36,312 nucleotides of DNA from Bacillota bacterium (GTDB taxonomy: Bacteria; Bacillota; Clostridia; Acetivibrionales; DTU013): positions 1 to 36,312 of the forward strand of contig JAEZLF010000045.1 in the NCBI GenBank assembly GCA_023435925.1. The letters are read 5' to 3'. The position numbers and the translations under genes are program-made. This document shows, one piece after another, positions 1-9,421 of this stretch. The first letter of the stretch is position 1. The number at the start of each line of letters is the position of its first letter. Below the pieces are notes generated by a model, which saw only the letters and a program-made list of their open reading frames with translations, searched no databases and was not told the DNA's origin.

Positions 1-3000
1 CGGTCAACGGATCACGGAATGACAGCTCTCTCAGCTTTTCGTTGGCATCGTTCAACTGGAGTGTTCTCTCTTTGACCTTCTCCTCCATGTTTTCATAAAG
101 TACGGCGTTTTCAATTGAAATGGAGGCCTGAGAGGACAGGATCTTTAATATCTCCAGCCTTTCCGAGGTAAATACGCTGTCGGAAAGATTATTCTCCAGG
201 TAAACCACGCCCTTGAAGCGGGTTTGATAGATGACCGGCATGCATAATAACGACTTGATCCGGTTTTGCATAATATAGGCGTTGCCCTGATAGTTCACGT
301 CCATGCAGGCATTATGAATAACCACGGCTTCCCTTGTCCGGGTAACGTACTGCACGATTTCCGGGCAAAGGACCCCGCTTTCTGCAAACGGAAGCGACTG
401 CATGACCTGAAGCTGATTGGAATTGACATCCTGTACCGCTTCGATGTATAACTTACCATCGACTTCGTTTCGAAGCAGCAGGCAGCCTCGCTGAGCGCCC
501 GCATTCTCTATCATTGTCCGTAACAATATTGTTAAGAGCTTATCAATTTTGATCTCACTTGATATGGCCTGCGTGGATTTCAAAATTGAAATGACATCAA
601 TTGAATTGTGGGCTGTTGTAGAAATTGTTCCTTTCGCTCCGCGCAGAGTTTCCTCGGTCATAAAATAATGTGAATACTGCTTTTCCAGCAGTGCTACTTT
701 CCGATAGGCTCCCCATTGCCTATAAAGATACCGGGCTTCTCTGATATATGCTTTTCCGGTGGTTTCATCTCCTCTGTCCAGCCAGAACTTTCCGTACAAC
801 TCGTTGATCAAAGCCTTAAGCTGAATGAAATCACCGTTGCTTATAGAACTCATTGCCTTTTTAAAAAGTCCGACGACGGTTTCCAGCGGTTCATTTTCAA
901 TAATCGCAATTTCTGCAGAAAGCAGATGGTACTTATGCGCGAAGTTATCAGGGCAGTTTTCCGCCCAAACTTTCATTCTCTGCTGGATATCGGCCAGTGC
1001 TTCTCTTATATTCAGCTTTTCCTCAGCAGTTGACATTCTCCATTTATTTGAAAGTATGAGAGCACGAAACAGGTAATGGTCAGGGACTGGAAAATCGGAC
1101 AAGCCGGCGAATATAATCCGCTCCGCCATGGTGTTCCACTTTTCTGCAGCTTCCATATTGCCTGATATTATATTCTCATAGGTATTGTACTGAAAGAATC
1201 GGCAAAGGAAAGACAGGTCCCTTGTATTTTCAATCGTAACGATCATTTCCTGATCTTCTTTTTCGAATTCATTTCCGTCTTCTTTCTTTGGAATTGTTTG
1301 AAATTTTTTGACAATATAACTGACAATTTTGGTCAGAAGCAACGGCATGGCGGTTTTGGTTCTGCCAAGAACTGCAATGGCGTTTTCTGTTTCTTCCTTC
1401 AACTCAGTCAGGTTCTTTCCGACCCACATCCATAAGTGAATCTTGTGAGACAGAGCATAGGCGGCATGTTGTATATCGCCTGTTTCCAAACCTTTGCGGT
1501 AGGCCATGTCATAATATTTGAGGCTCTCTGTATAATGAGCCCTCCAGTGAGAACAGAAGGTAAAACCGAAATAAACGGCAGGTTTCAAGGCTTCGGCATT
1601 AAATTTATTGATCAATGAAAATGCCGCCTCTCCAAGCTTGTAACTGGTTTTATAATCCTTGAGCATTGTCGCCTGGACAATTCCGCAGTCGGTAAAGCAT
1701 TTACATGAAAATGGCGAAGTCCCATATGTACAGGTCATTTCAAACATCATCAACGATGCCAGGATATATAGCTGCGGATTGGTTTGAAGTGCTGGAGGAA
1801 CCACCTGGAAAAGCAGCTGCATAACCATGATTTTATCCGGTGTCTTCATTTCAGGGAGCTTTACCAGCTCCTCTACAGGTGTTTCAGACAGATAAGCCTG
1901 CATCTTCATAATGCCTTCCTGAATTTTCATGCCGATCTCTTGCTCATTATCAGGCAAAGTGATATCAAACAATAAAAGGCTCTTACGTATTTCAGCAATA
2001 GCTTCAAAGAGCCTGCCCCGGAATTCGAGTATCTGGACTTTTACATTGGAGACCGCACCCTTGTCAATATTGGTGACAGCCAGCTGCGACAGGTGTCCGC
2101 AAAGCTCGTCTGCCTTCGATAAATCTCCGGATAGTAAGGAGCAGGTTGCATGTTCCAATTTCAGGTCGAACAACTTGCCAGGAAATAACTTCCATTCCTC
2201 CTCTGTTAACAGGGATTCAGCCATGTCAAAATAGCTTGCTGCAGCTGTAAAAGCACCCGATTGTCTTGCTTTGTTCCCGGCTATTGCGTTAAGGTACGAC
2301 AGCTCCGCCCGACCGCTTTCCTCCCGGATTAAAGCTTGTCCGATATTCAAATGATTTACCAGATCAAATAGCAAATCTGCTCTATTTAACTCACGGAAGG
2401 CTTTTAAATACTCACGCCCTATTGATAGATGAATTTCGGATTTTTCACTTTCAGATATCAGCGAATGCACTGCTTGTCGAATTCGGTCATGTGCAAAACA
2501 GAAATTGATCTCGAAATCCTGTGAGAGTTCAATACTTTGTTGTGCTTTTATCAACCTGTAATTGTTGTTCAAAGGAAGAATGATTTCTTTTTCGATAGCA
2601 ATCCACAGATCCCTGCCGAGCACATCAGCGGATTTTTCACCGATCTGTGAAAGTAATTTCAAATCAAATTGATTTCCGATACAGGCGGACATCTTCAGAA
2701 CGTCCAGGGTGTCTGTCGGCAATGATTCAAGGCCCTTTACCAGAAACTCCACCACATTCTCACTGATTTCTACAGCTTCGACCTGTTCAAGATCATACTC
2801 CCATTCCCTTCTTTCTGGAAAAAATGTAAAAGATCCCTGAAAGTACAATGTGTTCAATAACTTGTCGATAAAAAACGGATTACCCTTTGTCTTTTGTAAA
2901 ACAAGTTCGGCCAGGGATTCTGTTTCGTCCGGTAGGCGATGGAGCGTATCGGATATCAGTTGGTTTACTGCCGCCCGTTCTAACGGCTTAAGAGTTGTTT

Positions 3001-4558
3001 GACTGTATGGCGTATCCATGCCGTGATAATTGTTTTTCAGGTCATTCAGCAACTGCATCAGCGGATGCCCATCCTGCACTTCATTATCCCTGTAGGCACC
3101 TATTAAATATATATACTTTGCGTTACCTGTTTCCAGGATGTACTTAATTAATTCCAATGTAGAGGGATCGCTCCACTGTAGGTCGTCAAGAAATATTACC
3201 AGTGGGTGCTCAAGCTCTGCAAAAGCCTTAATAAACTCCAGAAAGACTAGATGAAAGCGATTTTGGGTTTCAAGCGGGTTAAGCTTGAAAGCCTTGGGTT
3301 GGGGGCCGATAATCTGCTCCAGTTCTGGGATAATATCCAAGATGACCTGTCCGTTGCATCCAAGAGCTTCCAGAAGGCGACGTTTCCAGTTATCCAGATT
3401 GCTTTGCGTCTCTGAAAGCAGTTGCTTTATCATTCCTCGAAACGCTAGAATTATACCGTGATATGGAATATTGTACTCGAATTGGTTACACTTGCCGGAT
3501 ATAAAATACCCCTTTTTACCTGTTACAGGCTTTTGTATCTCCTGAATCAATGAAGATTTGCCGATACCTGAGAAACCGCTTACCAGTAAAAGCTCACACT
3601 GACCTGCGGCCGCTCTTTCAAAGCCGTCGATCATCATCTGAATTTCTACTTCACGCCCATATAGTTTGTGCGGTATTTCAAATCTGTCTAAAATATCTCC
3701 TTCTCCGGGCATGAACCCGCTGATTTCCTTTTGTCCTCCCAGCATGCGGTGGCAGTATTCCAGATCCTTTTTCACTCCCAATGCCGATTGATACCTGTCT
3801 TCCGCTGTTTTTGAAATCATTTTCATGACTATTTCCGACAGGGCGGCAGGGATATCCGGATTTATGTCTTTAGGAGGAATTGGAGCTTTGGCGATATGGC
3901 CGTATACAATCTCCGATTCGTCCTCCCCCGTGAAAGGCAATTGCCCGGTGAATAACTCATAGAAAGTAACTCCGAGCGAATATAGGTCGGTTCTGTAGTC
4001 GATCGGCCTGTTTACTCTGCCGGTCTGTTCAGGAGAGATATAATTTATGGCTCCTTCCAACACGTTCAGGTCGATACTCCGAGATGATTCTCTGATTAAT
4101 TCGGTTGATATGCCGAAATCAATGATTTTCACCTGATTCGTTCCGCAATTCCAGATAAAATTGGTTGGATTTATATCCTTATGAATAATGTTCTGCTGGT
4201 GTGTTTGAATCAGAGCTTGTGTCATTTTTATTGCCAGCAACAATTTTTCGGCTATCCCTGTTTTGGTGGATTGGAGTACCCCGGCAATCGATTCTCCTCC
4301 GATATCCTCCATAATGATGGCGAGGCTGTTATTGTACTTTACCATAGAATATGCCTTTATTATGCCATCGCCAGACAGCTTGCTCATGATTTCGTATTCC
4401 TGCACAAAGGCTGATAATTCTCTGGAAGTCGGGTATTCTCTATTCAACAGCTTTATAACGACCGGACAGTTGTCTGAATCCCGGGTACCACGGTATATTG
4501 ACGAATTGTCGTTCTTGGAAATCTCTTCTTTAATCCTGTATCCAATCAATCGCAACAT
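1..4558 (-). CDS. Ser/Thr protein kinase - AAA ATPase - GAF - GGDEF signalling protein (3' end outside window)
   Basis: This is a giant multidomain signalling protein, probably cytoplasmic. Reading the minus strand from ATG at 4558 stays open to base 1, giving at least 1519 codons; GGAGG lies about 6 nt upstream. An N-terminal protein kinase domain (about residues 8-270) has the catalytic loop HKDINPTN (D128) and DFG (D147). An AAA/NACHT-like ATPase follows, with Walker A SGFSGIGKSS (K334) and a Walker B-like FLDDLQWSD near residue 455. Next comes a long helical, TPR-like stretch (about 720-1320), then a GAF domain (about 1335-1480) and a short coiled coil. The last visible residues, LRELSFRDPLT, are the usual start of a GGDEF diguanylate cyclase domain. 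Related trifunctional proteins normally end in a histidine kinase. The output domain is an inference because it is cut by the window edge. Domain identities are secure; the activating signal is unknown. Confidence 0.9.
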   Translation of the reverse strand, partial: MLRLIGYRIKEEISKNDNSSIYRGTRDSDNCPVVIKLLNREYPTSRELSAFVQEYEIMSKLSGDGIIKAYSMVKYNNSLAIIMEDIGGESIAGVLQSTKTGIAEKLLLAIKMTQALIQTHQQNIIHKDINPTNFIWNCGTNQVKIIDFGISTELIRESSRSIDLNVLEGAINYISPEQTGRVNRPIDYRTDLYSLGVTFYELFTGQLPFTGEDESEIVYGHIAKAPIPPKDINPDIPAALSEIVMKMISKTAEDRYQSALGVKKDLEYCHRMLGGQKEISGFMPGEGDILDRFEIPHKLYGREVEIQMMIDGFERAAAGQCELLLVSGFSGIGKSSLIQEIQKPVTGKKGYFISGKCNQFEYNIPYHGIILAFRGMIKQLLSETQSNLDNWKRRLLEALGCNGQVILDIIPELEQIIGPQPKAFKLNPLETQNRFHLVFLEFIKAFAELEHPLVIFLDDLQWSDPSTLELIKYILETGNAKYIYLIGAYRDNEVQDGHPLMQLLNDLKNNYHGMDTPYSQTTLKPLERAAVNQLISDTLHRLPDETESLAELVLQKTKGNPFFIDKLLNTLYFQGSFTFFPERREWEYDLEQVEAVEISENVVEFLVKGLESLPTDTLDVLKMSACIGNQFDLKLLSQIGEKSADVLGRDLWIAIEKEIILPLNNNYRLIKAQQSIELSQDFEINFCFAHDRIRQAVHSLISESEKSEIHLSIGREYLKAFRELNRADLLFDLVNHLNIGQALIREESGRAELSYLNAIAGNKARQSGAFTAAASYFDMAESLLTEEEWKLFPGKLFDLKLEHATCSLLSGDLSKADELCGHLSQLAVTNIDKGAVSNVKVQILEFRGRLFEAIAEIRKSLLLFDITLPDNEQEIGMKIQEGIMKMQAYLSETPVEELVKLPEMKTPDKIMVMQLLFQVVPPALQTNPQLYILASLMMFEMTCTYGTSPFSCKCFTDCGIVQATMLKDYKTSYKLGEAAFSLINKFNAEALKPAVYFGFTFCSHWRAHYTESLKYYDMAYRKGLETGDIQHAAYALSHKIHLWMWVGKNLTELKEETENAIAVLGRTKTAMPLLLTKIVSYIVKKFQTIPKKEDGNEFEKEDQEMIVTIENTRDLSFLCRFFQYNTYENIISGNMEAAEKWNTMAERIIFAGLSDFPVPDHYLFRALILSNKWRMSTAEEKLNIREALADIQQRMKVWAENCPDNFAHKYHLLSAEIAIIENEPLETVVGLFKKAMSSISNGDFIQLKALINELYGKFWLDRGDETTGKAYIREARYLYRQWGAYRKVALLEKQYSHYFMTEETLRGAKGTISTTAHNSIDVISILKSTQAISSEIKIDKLLTILLRTMIENAGAQRGCLLLRNEVDGKLYIEAVQDVNSNQLQVMQSLPFAESGVLCPEIVQYVTRTREAVVIHNACMDVNYQGNAYIMQNRIKSLLCMPVIYQTRFKGVVYLENNLSDSVFTSERLEILKILSSQASISIENAVLYENMEEKVKERTLQLNDANEKLRELSFRDPLT

Positions 4559-4645
4559 AAATACCCTCCATATGAAATATCATCCTGGTTATTGATATAC
4601 ACAAGCAACAGATTCGATTTTTGTTTTTGTATTAGAAACTTCTAT

Positions 4646-4651
4646 ATTATA
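4646..4651 (-). promoter_or_regulatory. Candidate -10 box for the giant kinase gene
   Basis: On the minus strand TATAAT lies about 90 nt upstream of the kinase ATG. No good -35 hexamer sits 17 nt further upstream, so this is only a candidate. The rest of the 4559-4906 gap is AT-rich, holds the divergent promoter listed separately, and shows no other gene. Confidence 0.3.
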
Positions 4652-4802
4652 TATCGGACATTTTTGAAGTTTTCGTACCTCTTTACACGATTTTATACTC
4701 TGTTTTATATTCCTTCCTAAATTATTTGGAGTATTGGTATATATTTGACAGAACCCGATAAGGGTTTGTTTACAAATTTCTTTATTTTCTTGCAGTTATT
4801 TC

Positions 4803-4811
4803 TGATATAAT
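4803..4811 (+). promoter_or_regulatory. Extended -10 promoter for the serine hydrolase gene
   Basis: TGATATAAT fits an extended -10 element (TGn plus TATAAT). A matching -35 box 17 nt upstream is poor, which is usual for extended -10 promoters. The expected transcript would have a leader of about 90 nt before the ATG at 4907. Confidence 0.45.
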
Positions 4812-4906
4812 TGATTATTATAGACATAATGAGGCTGTCAGAAGCCTGCAAATAGGTAATCAGAAAACAAGTCTGCGGAATAAATCCGCGGAAGAGGAGA
4901 GGCGAA

Positions 4907-6088
4907 ATGCTGGATAGAACAGGAATGAGACAGATTGAAAACATACTGAGGGTTCATATTGAACAGAATGATCTCGCCGGCGGCAACCTGATGGTGATCA
5001 AAAACGGGAACGAAATCTTTTATCATGAGGACGGCTATGCAGACCGGGAAGCGGGGTTACCGATCAGACGTGACACTATTTTCCGTCTGTATTCCATGAG
5101 CAAGCCCGTCACTGCGGCTGCTGTCATGATACTCCTGGAACGTGGTGAAATAGACCTGTTCGATCCGGCAAGCAAGTTCCTTGACGGGTTCAAAAACCAA
5201 ATGGTGGATGTGGGGGACAGCCTTGTTCCGGTAGAAAAGGAGGTTACGTTGAAGGATCTGCTCAACATGACTTCCGGTTTGGTTTACGGAGGCGAGGGCA
5301 AAGCCGGCAAGGGTACGGAGGCGTTGTTTGAAGAGATTGGAGAGAAGCTTTTGGGCGATACGCCTATGGGTACGATAGAGGCAATGAATAAACTGGGGAA
5401 ATGCCCTCTTTTCTTTCAACCCGGTTCCTACTGGTGGTATGGGACTTCCGCCGATGTATTGGGAGCGATTGTGGAAGTGGTCAGTGGGAAACGTTTCGGC
5501 GAATTTTTGCAAAAAGAGATATTTGAGCCTCTATCCATGCGGGATACCGGATTCTGGGTGACAGAAGAAAAAAGAGGCCGCATGGCAAAAGCCTATGAGG
5601 CCGATGGAAATGGCGGTCTGAAGCACTATGCCGGAAACCACCTTGGCATAATCAACCGGATGGACAGGAATCCGGCATTTGAATCCGGCGGAGCCGGACT
5701 GGTTTCCACGATTGACGATTACGCACGATTCACAAGAATGCTGAGGAATGGCGGAAGTTTGGATAGTGCCCGTATTTTGCGTCCAAAGACCGTAGAATTC
5801 ATGAGATCGGGATCTCTGAATGCAGCACAGCAGAGAGGCTTCGATCTGTGGCCTACGCTGCCCGGCCACAGTTACGGTAACCTGATGCGTGTCGCGACAA
5901 ATTCCGGACAGGCCGGCAGCATTACCAGCTCTGGAGAATATGGCTGGGACGGTTGGCTCGGTGCGTATTTCTGTAATTGCCCGAAGGATGATCTGACATT
6001 CCTGTTCATGATGCAAAAGAAGGATGCAGGAACAACGCCTCTCACCAGGAAGCTGCGTAATATTGTCTTGAGTTCATGCTGCGATTAG
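4907..6088 (+). CDS. Class-C beta-lactamase-like serine hydrolase (family VIII esterase type)
   Basis: This is a penicillin-binding-protein-like serine hydrolase of 393 residues, a normal length for the family. The SxxK motif is SMSK at residues 63-66 (S63 nucleophile, K66 base). The tyrosine motif is YGTS at 178-181, in place of the YxN of true AmpC enzymes. A GWDGWLG stretch near 346-352 occupies the third active-site region. There is no signal peptide, so it is probably a cytoplasmic esterase or peptidase rather than a resistance enzyme. The start is supported by GAGGAGAGG about 5 nt upstream. It is convergent with the GH127 gene, leaving only 14 bp between the two stop codons and no clear terminator. 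A role in removing acyl groups from imported glycans is an inference from context. Confidence 0.85.
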   Translation: MLDRTGMRQIENILRVHIEQNDLAGGNLMVIKNGNEIFYHEDGYADREAGLPIRRDTIFRLYSMSKPVTAAAVMILLERGEIDLFDPASKFLDGFKNQMVDVGDSLVPVEKEVTLKDLLNMTSGLVYGGEGKAGKGTEALFEEIGEKLLGDTPMGTIEAMNKLGKCPLFFQPGSYWWYGTSADVLGAIVEVVSGKRFGEFLQKEIFEPLSMRDTGFWVTEEKRGRMAKAYEADGNGGLKHYAGNHLGIINRMDRNPAFESGGAGLVSTIDDYARFTRMLRNGGSLDSARILRPKTVEFMRSGSLNAAQQRGFDLWPTLPGHSYGNLMRVATNSGQAGSITSSGEYGWDGWLGAYFCNCPKDDLTFLFMMQKKDAGTTPLTRKLRNIVLSSCCD

Positions 6089-6102
6089 CCGGTACAGTAT
6101 TG

Positions 6103-7947
6103 CTATGGCTGCTTTATTTCAAAATATACGCTATACTTATCATAACCAATGTCATACAAGGGAACAAAGCGGATATTCCGGTCCTGACCATAGGTTCTGT
6201 AGCTTGTTATCCAATTTCCCCATTCTCTTTCATTATCGGGTATCAGTATGGACTCGGGATGTTCTCTGTCACCGTAAAGAACGCGATTTTCATCACAAAG
6301 GCCGGCAAGTACGACAGGGCCTTCCATAAAGGCCACGACATCCGGTCTGTCAGGCAATGGACAAACTGTAAGGCTTTTGGGTAACTCGATCCGGACTTTA
6401 TCTCTTCCCCAGACTCTCTTAAGGGTGTAAAAGCTGGAGGGTGCAATTATGCTATCTTGCAGTTCTTCATTGACATAAATCTTTGCAGCATCCTTCAGCC
6501 ACCAGGGAAGTCGGAATTTCAACTCAAATTCAACCGGATTTTCGCAACGGATCTCAAAATCGACAACCAGCTCTAAAGGCCGGTGCATGATATCAATGTT
6601 TTGTTGATTTACACTGCTGCAGCTGCCGCACTGATGGTTGATTTCCTGTCGTATTGAAATACTGGAATTGTCTTTGTTCCAGTGAAGCTCTGAAGGGATG
6701 TATTGGCATACTGTAATGGCACTTGCATCTTCAAAGTAAATACCTGTCGTGTGTGTTGCATTCGCCTGAACTAAGCTGCCATGACAGCACCAGAAATCAT
6801 GAGTATGGGATCCCCAGCCTTTTTCCGAACCTGAACGGAGGGGCAGGAAATAGGAAATAAGACCGCTTGACGGATGTGGACTTTTAATGCCGTTAGGGAA
6901 AAAGCCTTCCCAGTATCCCTGTGCAACGATTCCGTTATAAAGATTTCTTTCCCAAAAGTCTGCATAACACGCATCACCGGTCCACTTGAAGAGAAATTCG
7001 GCAAGGCGCATCATATTGTACACGGCGCAGTGTTCCTGGTTCTTATCACCAAGCCTTGAGGACATTTTATAAGGAGGTGTCCAGATCTCGCCGCTTGTCT
7101 GGCCTCCGGTACAGTAAGTTCCTCTATCGGTTACAGCCATACGCCAGTATGCATCAACGATGTCCCTCCAGCGCTGTTCCCCGGTTACCTCCCAGGCACG
7201 GGCTGCTCCAAGAACTTCCGGTATCGTGGTATTTGCATGCATATTGGTCAGGACGTCAACTCCCGAAAGCAATGGATCGAACAAGCGCTGACGGTAATAT
7301 CTCTGCATCAGCTCATAATGCTCCTTGCGCCCCGTAATTTCATAGAGGTCCGCCCATATCTCCAGCATGCCGCCGGTTTCAAAGTCCAGAATATCGTCGA
7401 ACTGCTCCCTGGTGAATTGCCCCGACCATCGGTGGAACCAGTCTGACCATAGGCAGGCGACATCAAGCGCTTGTTGGCTGCCGGTAAGCTTGTACATATC
7501 CATCAAGCCCATAAAGGTTTTGTGGAGAGTGTATTGCGGCGCCCAAACCTGCTTGCCTTTTGAGATCCAATCCAGATATTTCTCAGGGATGGAACCCACC
7601 CATTCTCCTCCATTTTCCTTCTGGCACCTGGCTAGTTCCGAAACAATACGGTCAGCTTTCCCCTTGACTTCGGTATCTCCTGTTGCAGCATAGATCCTTG
7701 CGGCCGCCGACAACCAGTGTCCCAGGAAGTGTCCCCTCAATTGGCAGGTAGGGGATTCCCAGCCTCCGTGGATATTCTCTGGCAGCTGACTGTTGCTCCA
7801 GAGTCCTGCTTCGATATAGAAGTTAAGTAAGAGGTTTTCTGTGTCCAGGCTCATTAAATACTTCCTGTTTCGATTCGTTTTCTTGTGGAGCTGTCCCGGC
7901 AACAATTCAACAGCACTGTAAGGTAGATTATTCAACATTCCGTTCAT
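6103..7947 (-). CDS. GH127-type (DUF1680) beta-L-arabinofuranosidase
   Basis: This is a retaining glycoside hydrolase of the DUF1680/GH127 group (614 aa), which releases beta-L-arabinofuranose. The (alpha/alpha)6-barrel-like N-terminal domain carries the residues known from the Bifidobacterium enzyme HypBA1: the acid/base glutamate in SGEIW (E287), the zinc ligands in QEHC (E305, C307), and the CC pair in DFWCCHG (C387, C388) that includes the nucleophile. The spacing between the two glutamates (18 residues) is close to that in HypBA1. Beta-sandwich domains follow. No signal peptide is present, so it should act on imported oligosaccharides. The ATG at 7947 is preferred over an upstream in-frame ATG at 7986 because AGGAGG lies about 6-7 nt before it. 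The gene is divergent from the AraC gene at 8186, a likely local regulator. Exact linkage specificity cannot be read from sequence alone. Confidence 0.88.
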   Translation of the reverse strand: MNGMLNNLPYSAVELLPGQLHKKTNRNRKYLMSLDTENLLLNFYIEAGLWSNSQLPENIHGGWESPTCQLRGHFLGHWLSAAARIYAATGDTEVKGKADRIVSELARCQKENGGEWVGSIPEKYLDWISKGKQVWAPQYTLHKTFMGLMDMYKLTGSQQALDVACLWSDWFHRWSGQFTREQFDDILDFETGGMLEIWADLYEITGRKEHYELMQRYYRQRLFDPLLSGVDVLTNMHANTTIPEVLGAARAWEVTGEQRWRDIVDAYWRMAVTDRGTYCTGGQTSGEIWTPPYKMSSRLGDKNQEHCAVYNMMRLAEFLFKWTGDACYADFWERNLYNGIVAQGYWEGFFPNGIKSPHPSSGLISYFLPLRSGSEKGWGSHTHDFWCCHGSLVQANATHTTGIYFEDASAITVCQYIPSELHWNKDNSSISIRQEINHQCGSCSSVNQQNIDIMHRPLELVVDFEIRCENPVEFELKFRLPWWLKDAAKIYVNEELQDSIIAPSSFYTLKRVWGRDKVRIELPKSLTVCPLPDRPDVVAFMEGPVVLAGLCDENRVLYGDREHPESILIPDNEREWGNWITSYRTYGQDRNIRFVPLYDIGYDKYSVYFEIKQP

Positions 7948-8030
7948 ACTTTTTCCTCCTATCCCAGCACCTGATTTTGTAATCAATCAGGGCTATTTAT
8001 TTGCCAACCCAAAATTTTGATACTGACTTA

Positions 8031-8059
8031 ATTATAAATAAGTGGATGAAGAATGTGAA
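8031..8059 (-). promoter_or_regulatory. Promoter for the GH127 gene
   Basis: On the minus strand TTCACA (8059-8054) is followed by a 17-nt spacer and TATAAT (8036-8031). This gives a leader of about 75 nt before the GH127 start. The region is shared with the divergent AraC gene, whose own promoter is not obvious. Confidence 0.6.
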
Positions 8060-8185
8060 TTGAGGATTCTACAGAAAACATGTGCTTTTTCATTAACTTT
8101 ATCTTTTCATATCGACTTGTAGGACTATTTATTATATATTTAGTAAATAAGCAAAATAAGAGTCAGAATACTTATAGGTGCTTTT

Positions 8186-9058
8186 ATGGATTTCGATATT
8201 TTACTTGGATTGAAGGACATAGTTAAAATAAGGGTAATCGATTACTGTATTGCAGACAGACCTTTTATCCATGCTGACAGAGTATTGGACTTTAATGTTT
8301 TCATCTATATCGTTTCGGGGCATATGAAGATATGGGAGAACGGCAAAGAATACTTTGTCGGTGAAAAGCATGCTTTTTTCCTTAAAAAGGGGCTGCATCA
8401 CTATGGAAAATCGGAGATCCCGGGTGGGACTACCTGGTATTACGTTCACTTCCATGACGCACAGGAATCAGAGAATTACCGCATGTTGAGCGATTACGAT
8501 CCTCAGCTGCTTTCGGGGGAGTTTTCTGAAGAAGACTACAATCAGTATGTCAAATTGCCAAAGCTGATTAAAGTGGAAGCCCCTAAGCTGATTGAAAGAA
8601 AACTGGAGAACCTTGTCCAATTAAGCAAATCGCCGGGTGAACTGCGCATGGCCTATTTAAGCTACGGAGCCATGGATTTGTTTTTCGAGCTTTTCAATCA
8701 GGAAAGAAGCAGGTCGGCGCTTGATAAGGCCAATGTCATCACACGAAGAATCATTTCATACCTTGAAGGTAACGTAACAAGAAAACTCAGCTCCGGTGAG
8801 ATCAGCAGTTATATTAGCATGAACTACAATTATATCAGCTGCTTATTCAAAAAGAAGACAGGTATGAGTATTCAGGAGTATCATATGAAAATTCGGATGA
8901 ACGAGGCAGCCGGACTTCTTAGAAGCTCCAACATGAACATATCTGAGGTCAGTGACAGATTAGGCTTCAGTGATCCGCTATATTTCAGCCATGTATTCAG
9001 AAAAGTGATAGGGTATTCACCATCAGAGTATATAAAACAAGCGTATTTCAGAGTATGA
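8186..9058 (+). CDS. AraC-family transcriptional regulator
   Basis: A DNA-binding regulator of 290 aa. The N-terminal about 150 residues resemble the AraC cupin sugar-sensing domain (for example the HAFFLKKGLHHYGKSE stretch). The C-terminal about 100 residues form two helix-turn-helix motifs, ending in the signature region with DPLYFSHVFRKVIGYSPSEY. It is divergent from the GH127 gene and upstream of the beta-helix gene, so it probably senses a pentose-containing product and controls one or both; this is inference. The ATG at 8186 has a modest AGGTG ribosome site about 6 nt upstream. Length and domain order are normal for the family. Confidence 0.88.
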   Translation: MDFDILLGLKDIVKIRVIDYCIADRPFIHADRVLDFNVFIYIVSGHMKIWENGKEYFVGEKHAFFLKKGLHHYGKSEIPGGTTWYYVHFHDAQESENYRMLSDYDPQLLSGEFSEEDYNQYVKLPKLIKVEAPKLIERKLENLVQLSKSPGELRMAYLSYGAMDLFFELFNQERSRSALDKANVITRRIISYLEGNVTRKLSSGEISSYISMNYNYISCLFKKKTGMSIQEYHMKIRMNEAAGLLRSSNMNISEVSDRLGFSDPLYFSHVFRKVIGYSPSEYIKQAYFRV

Positions 9059-9235
9059 GCCGCAAAGTATGCGGACTGGTTTTTGGTTATTATTCCTTGT
9101 TCATTAAATTATTCATATAGATACTTTAGTTTGTCGATTGTTTAGTGTATTGTTAAATGCTACTATTTATTATGTGAAATACTAAATAGGAGCATTAACA
9201 TTGGGCTATACTGATATTGTTTTTTTGCAGCATAT

Positions 9236-9386
9236 AACGAGGCCAAAAGATGTCACACACTGCCCCGGATGCATGGGTGGCCAGCCTCGTTGAAACGCCG
9301 CTGAGGAAATGAAATTTTTCTACTCAGCGTAATTTGCGAAGCAAATTATCGCCTAAACGAAAAATTTCATTCTAAATCGAGGCGTT
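9236..9386 (+). repeat. Structured intergenic element A (covarying-stem family)
   Basis: First of four related elements. The outer stem is AACGAGGC (9236-9243) with GCCTCGTT (9284-9291). Inside is a compact core, GGATGCATGGG (9267-9277), then TGG, then CCAGCC (9281-9286), lacking the hairpin found in the other copies. A second stem pairs AACGCC (9294-9299) with GGCGTT (9381-9386). Within it a 13-bp helix pairs 9308-9320 with 9359-9371. A hairpin TAATTTGC-GAA-GCAAATTA spans 9330-9348. CGCTGAG (9299-9305) can also pair with CTCAGCG (9323-9329), crossing the 13-bp helix as a pseudoknot or as an alternative fold. The element ends 35 nt before the next start codon. The rest of the 9059-9421 gap shows nothing else clear. 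Confidence 0.75.
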
Positions 9387-9421
9387 ATAAAATATCAATG
9401 GATGAGAAAGGACGAATGACT

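Noticed and set aside
4181..4595. Plus-strand open frames of 77 and 110 aa at the start of the giant kinase gene.
   Set aside because: Shadows of the minus-strand kinase domain, which shows intact catalytic motifs.
5531..6016. 161-aa minus-strand open frame within the serine hydrolase.
   Set aside because: Antisense shadow of a clear gene with full motifs; no ribosome site or recognisable domain.
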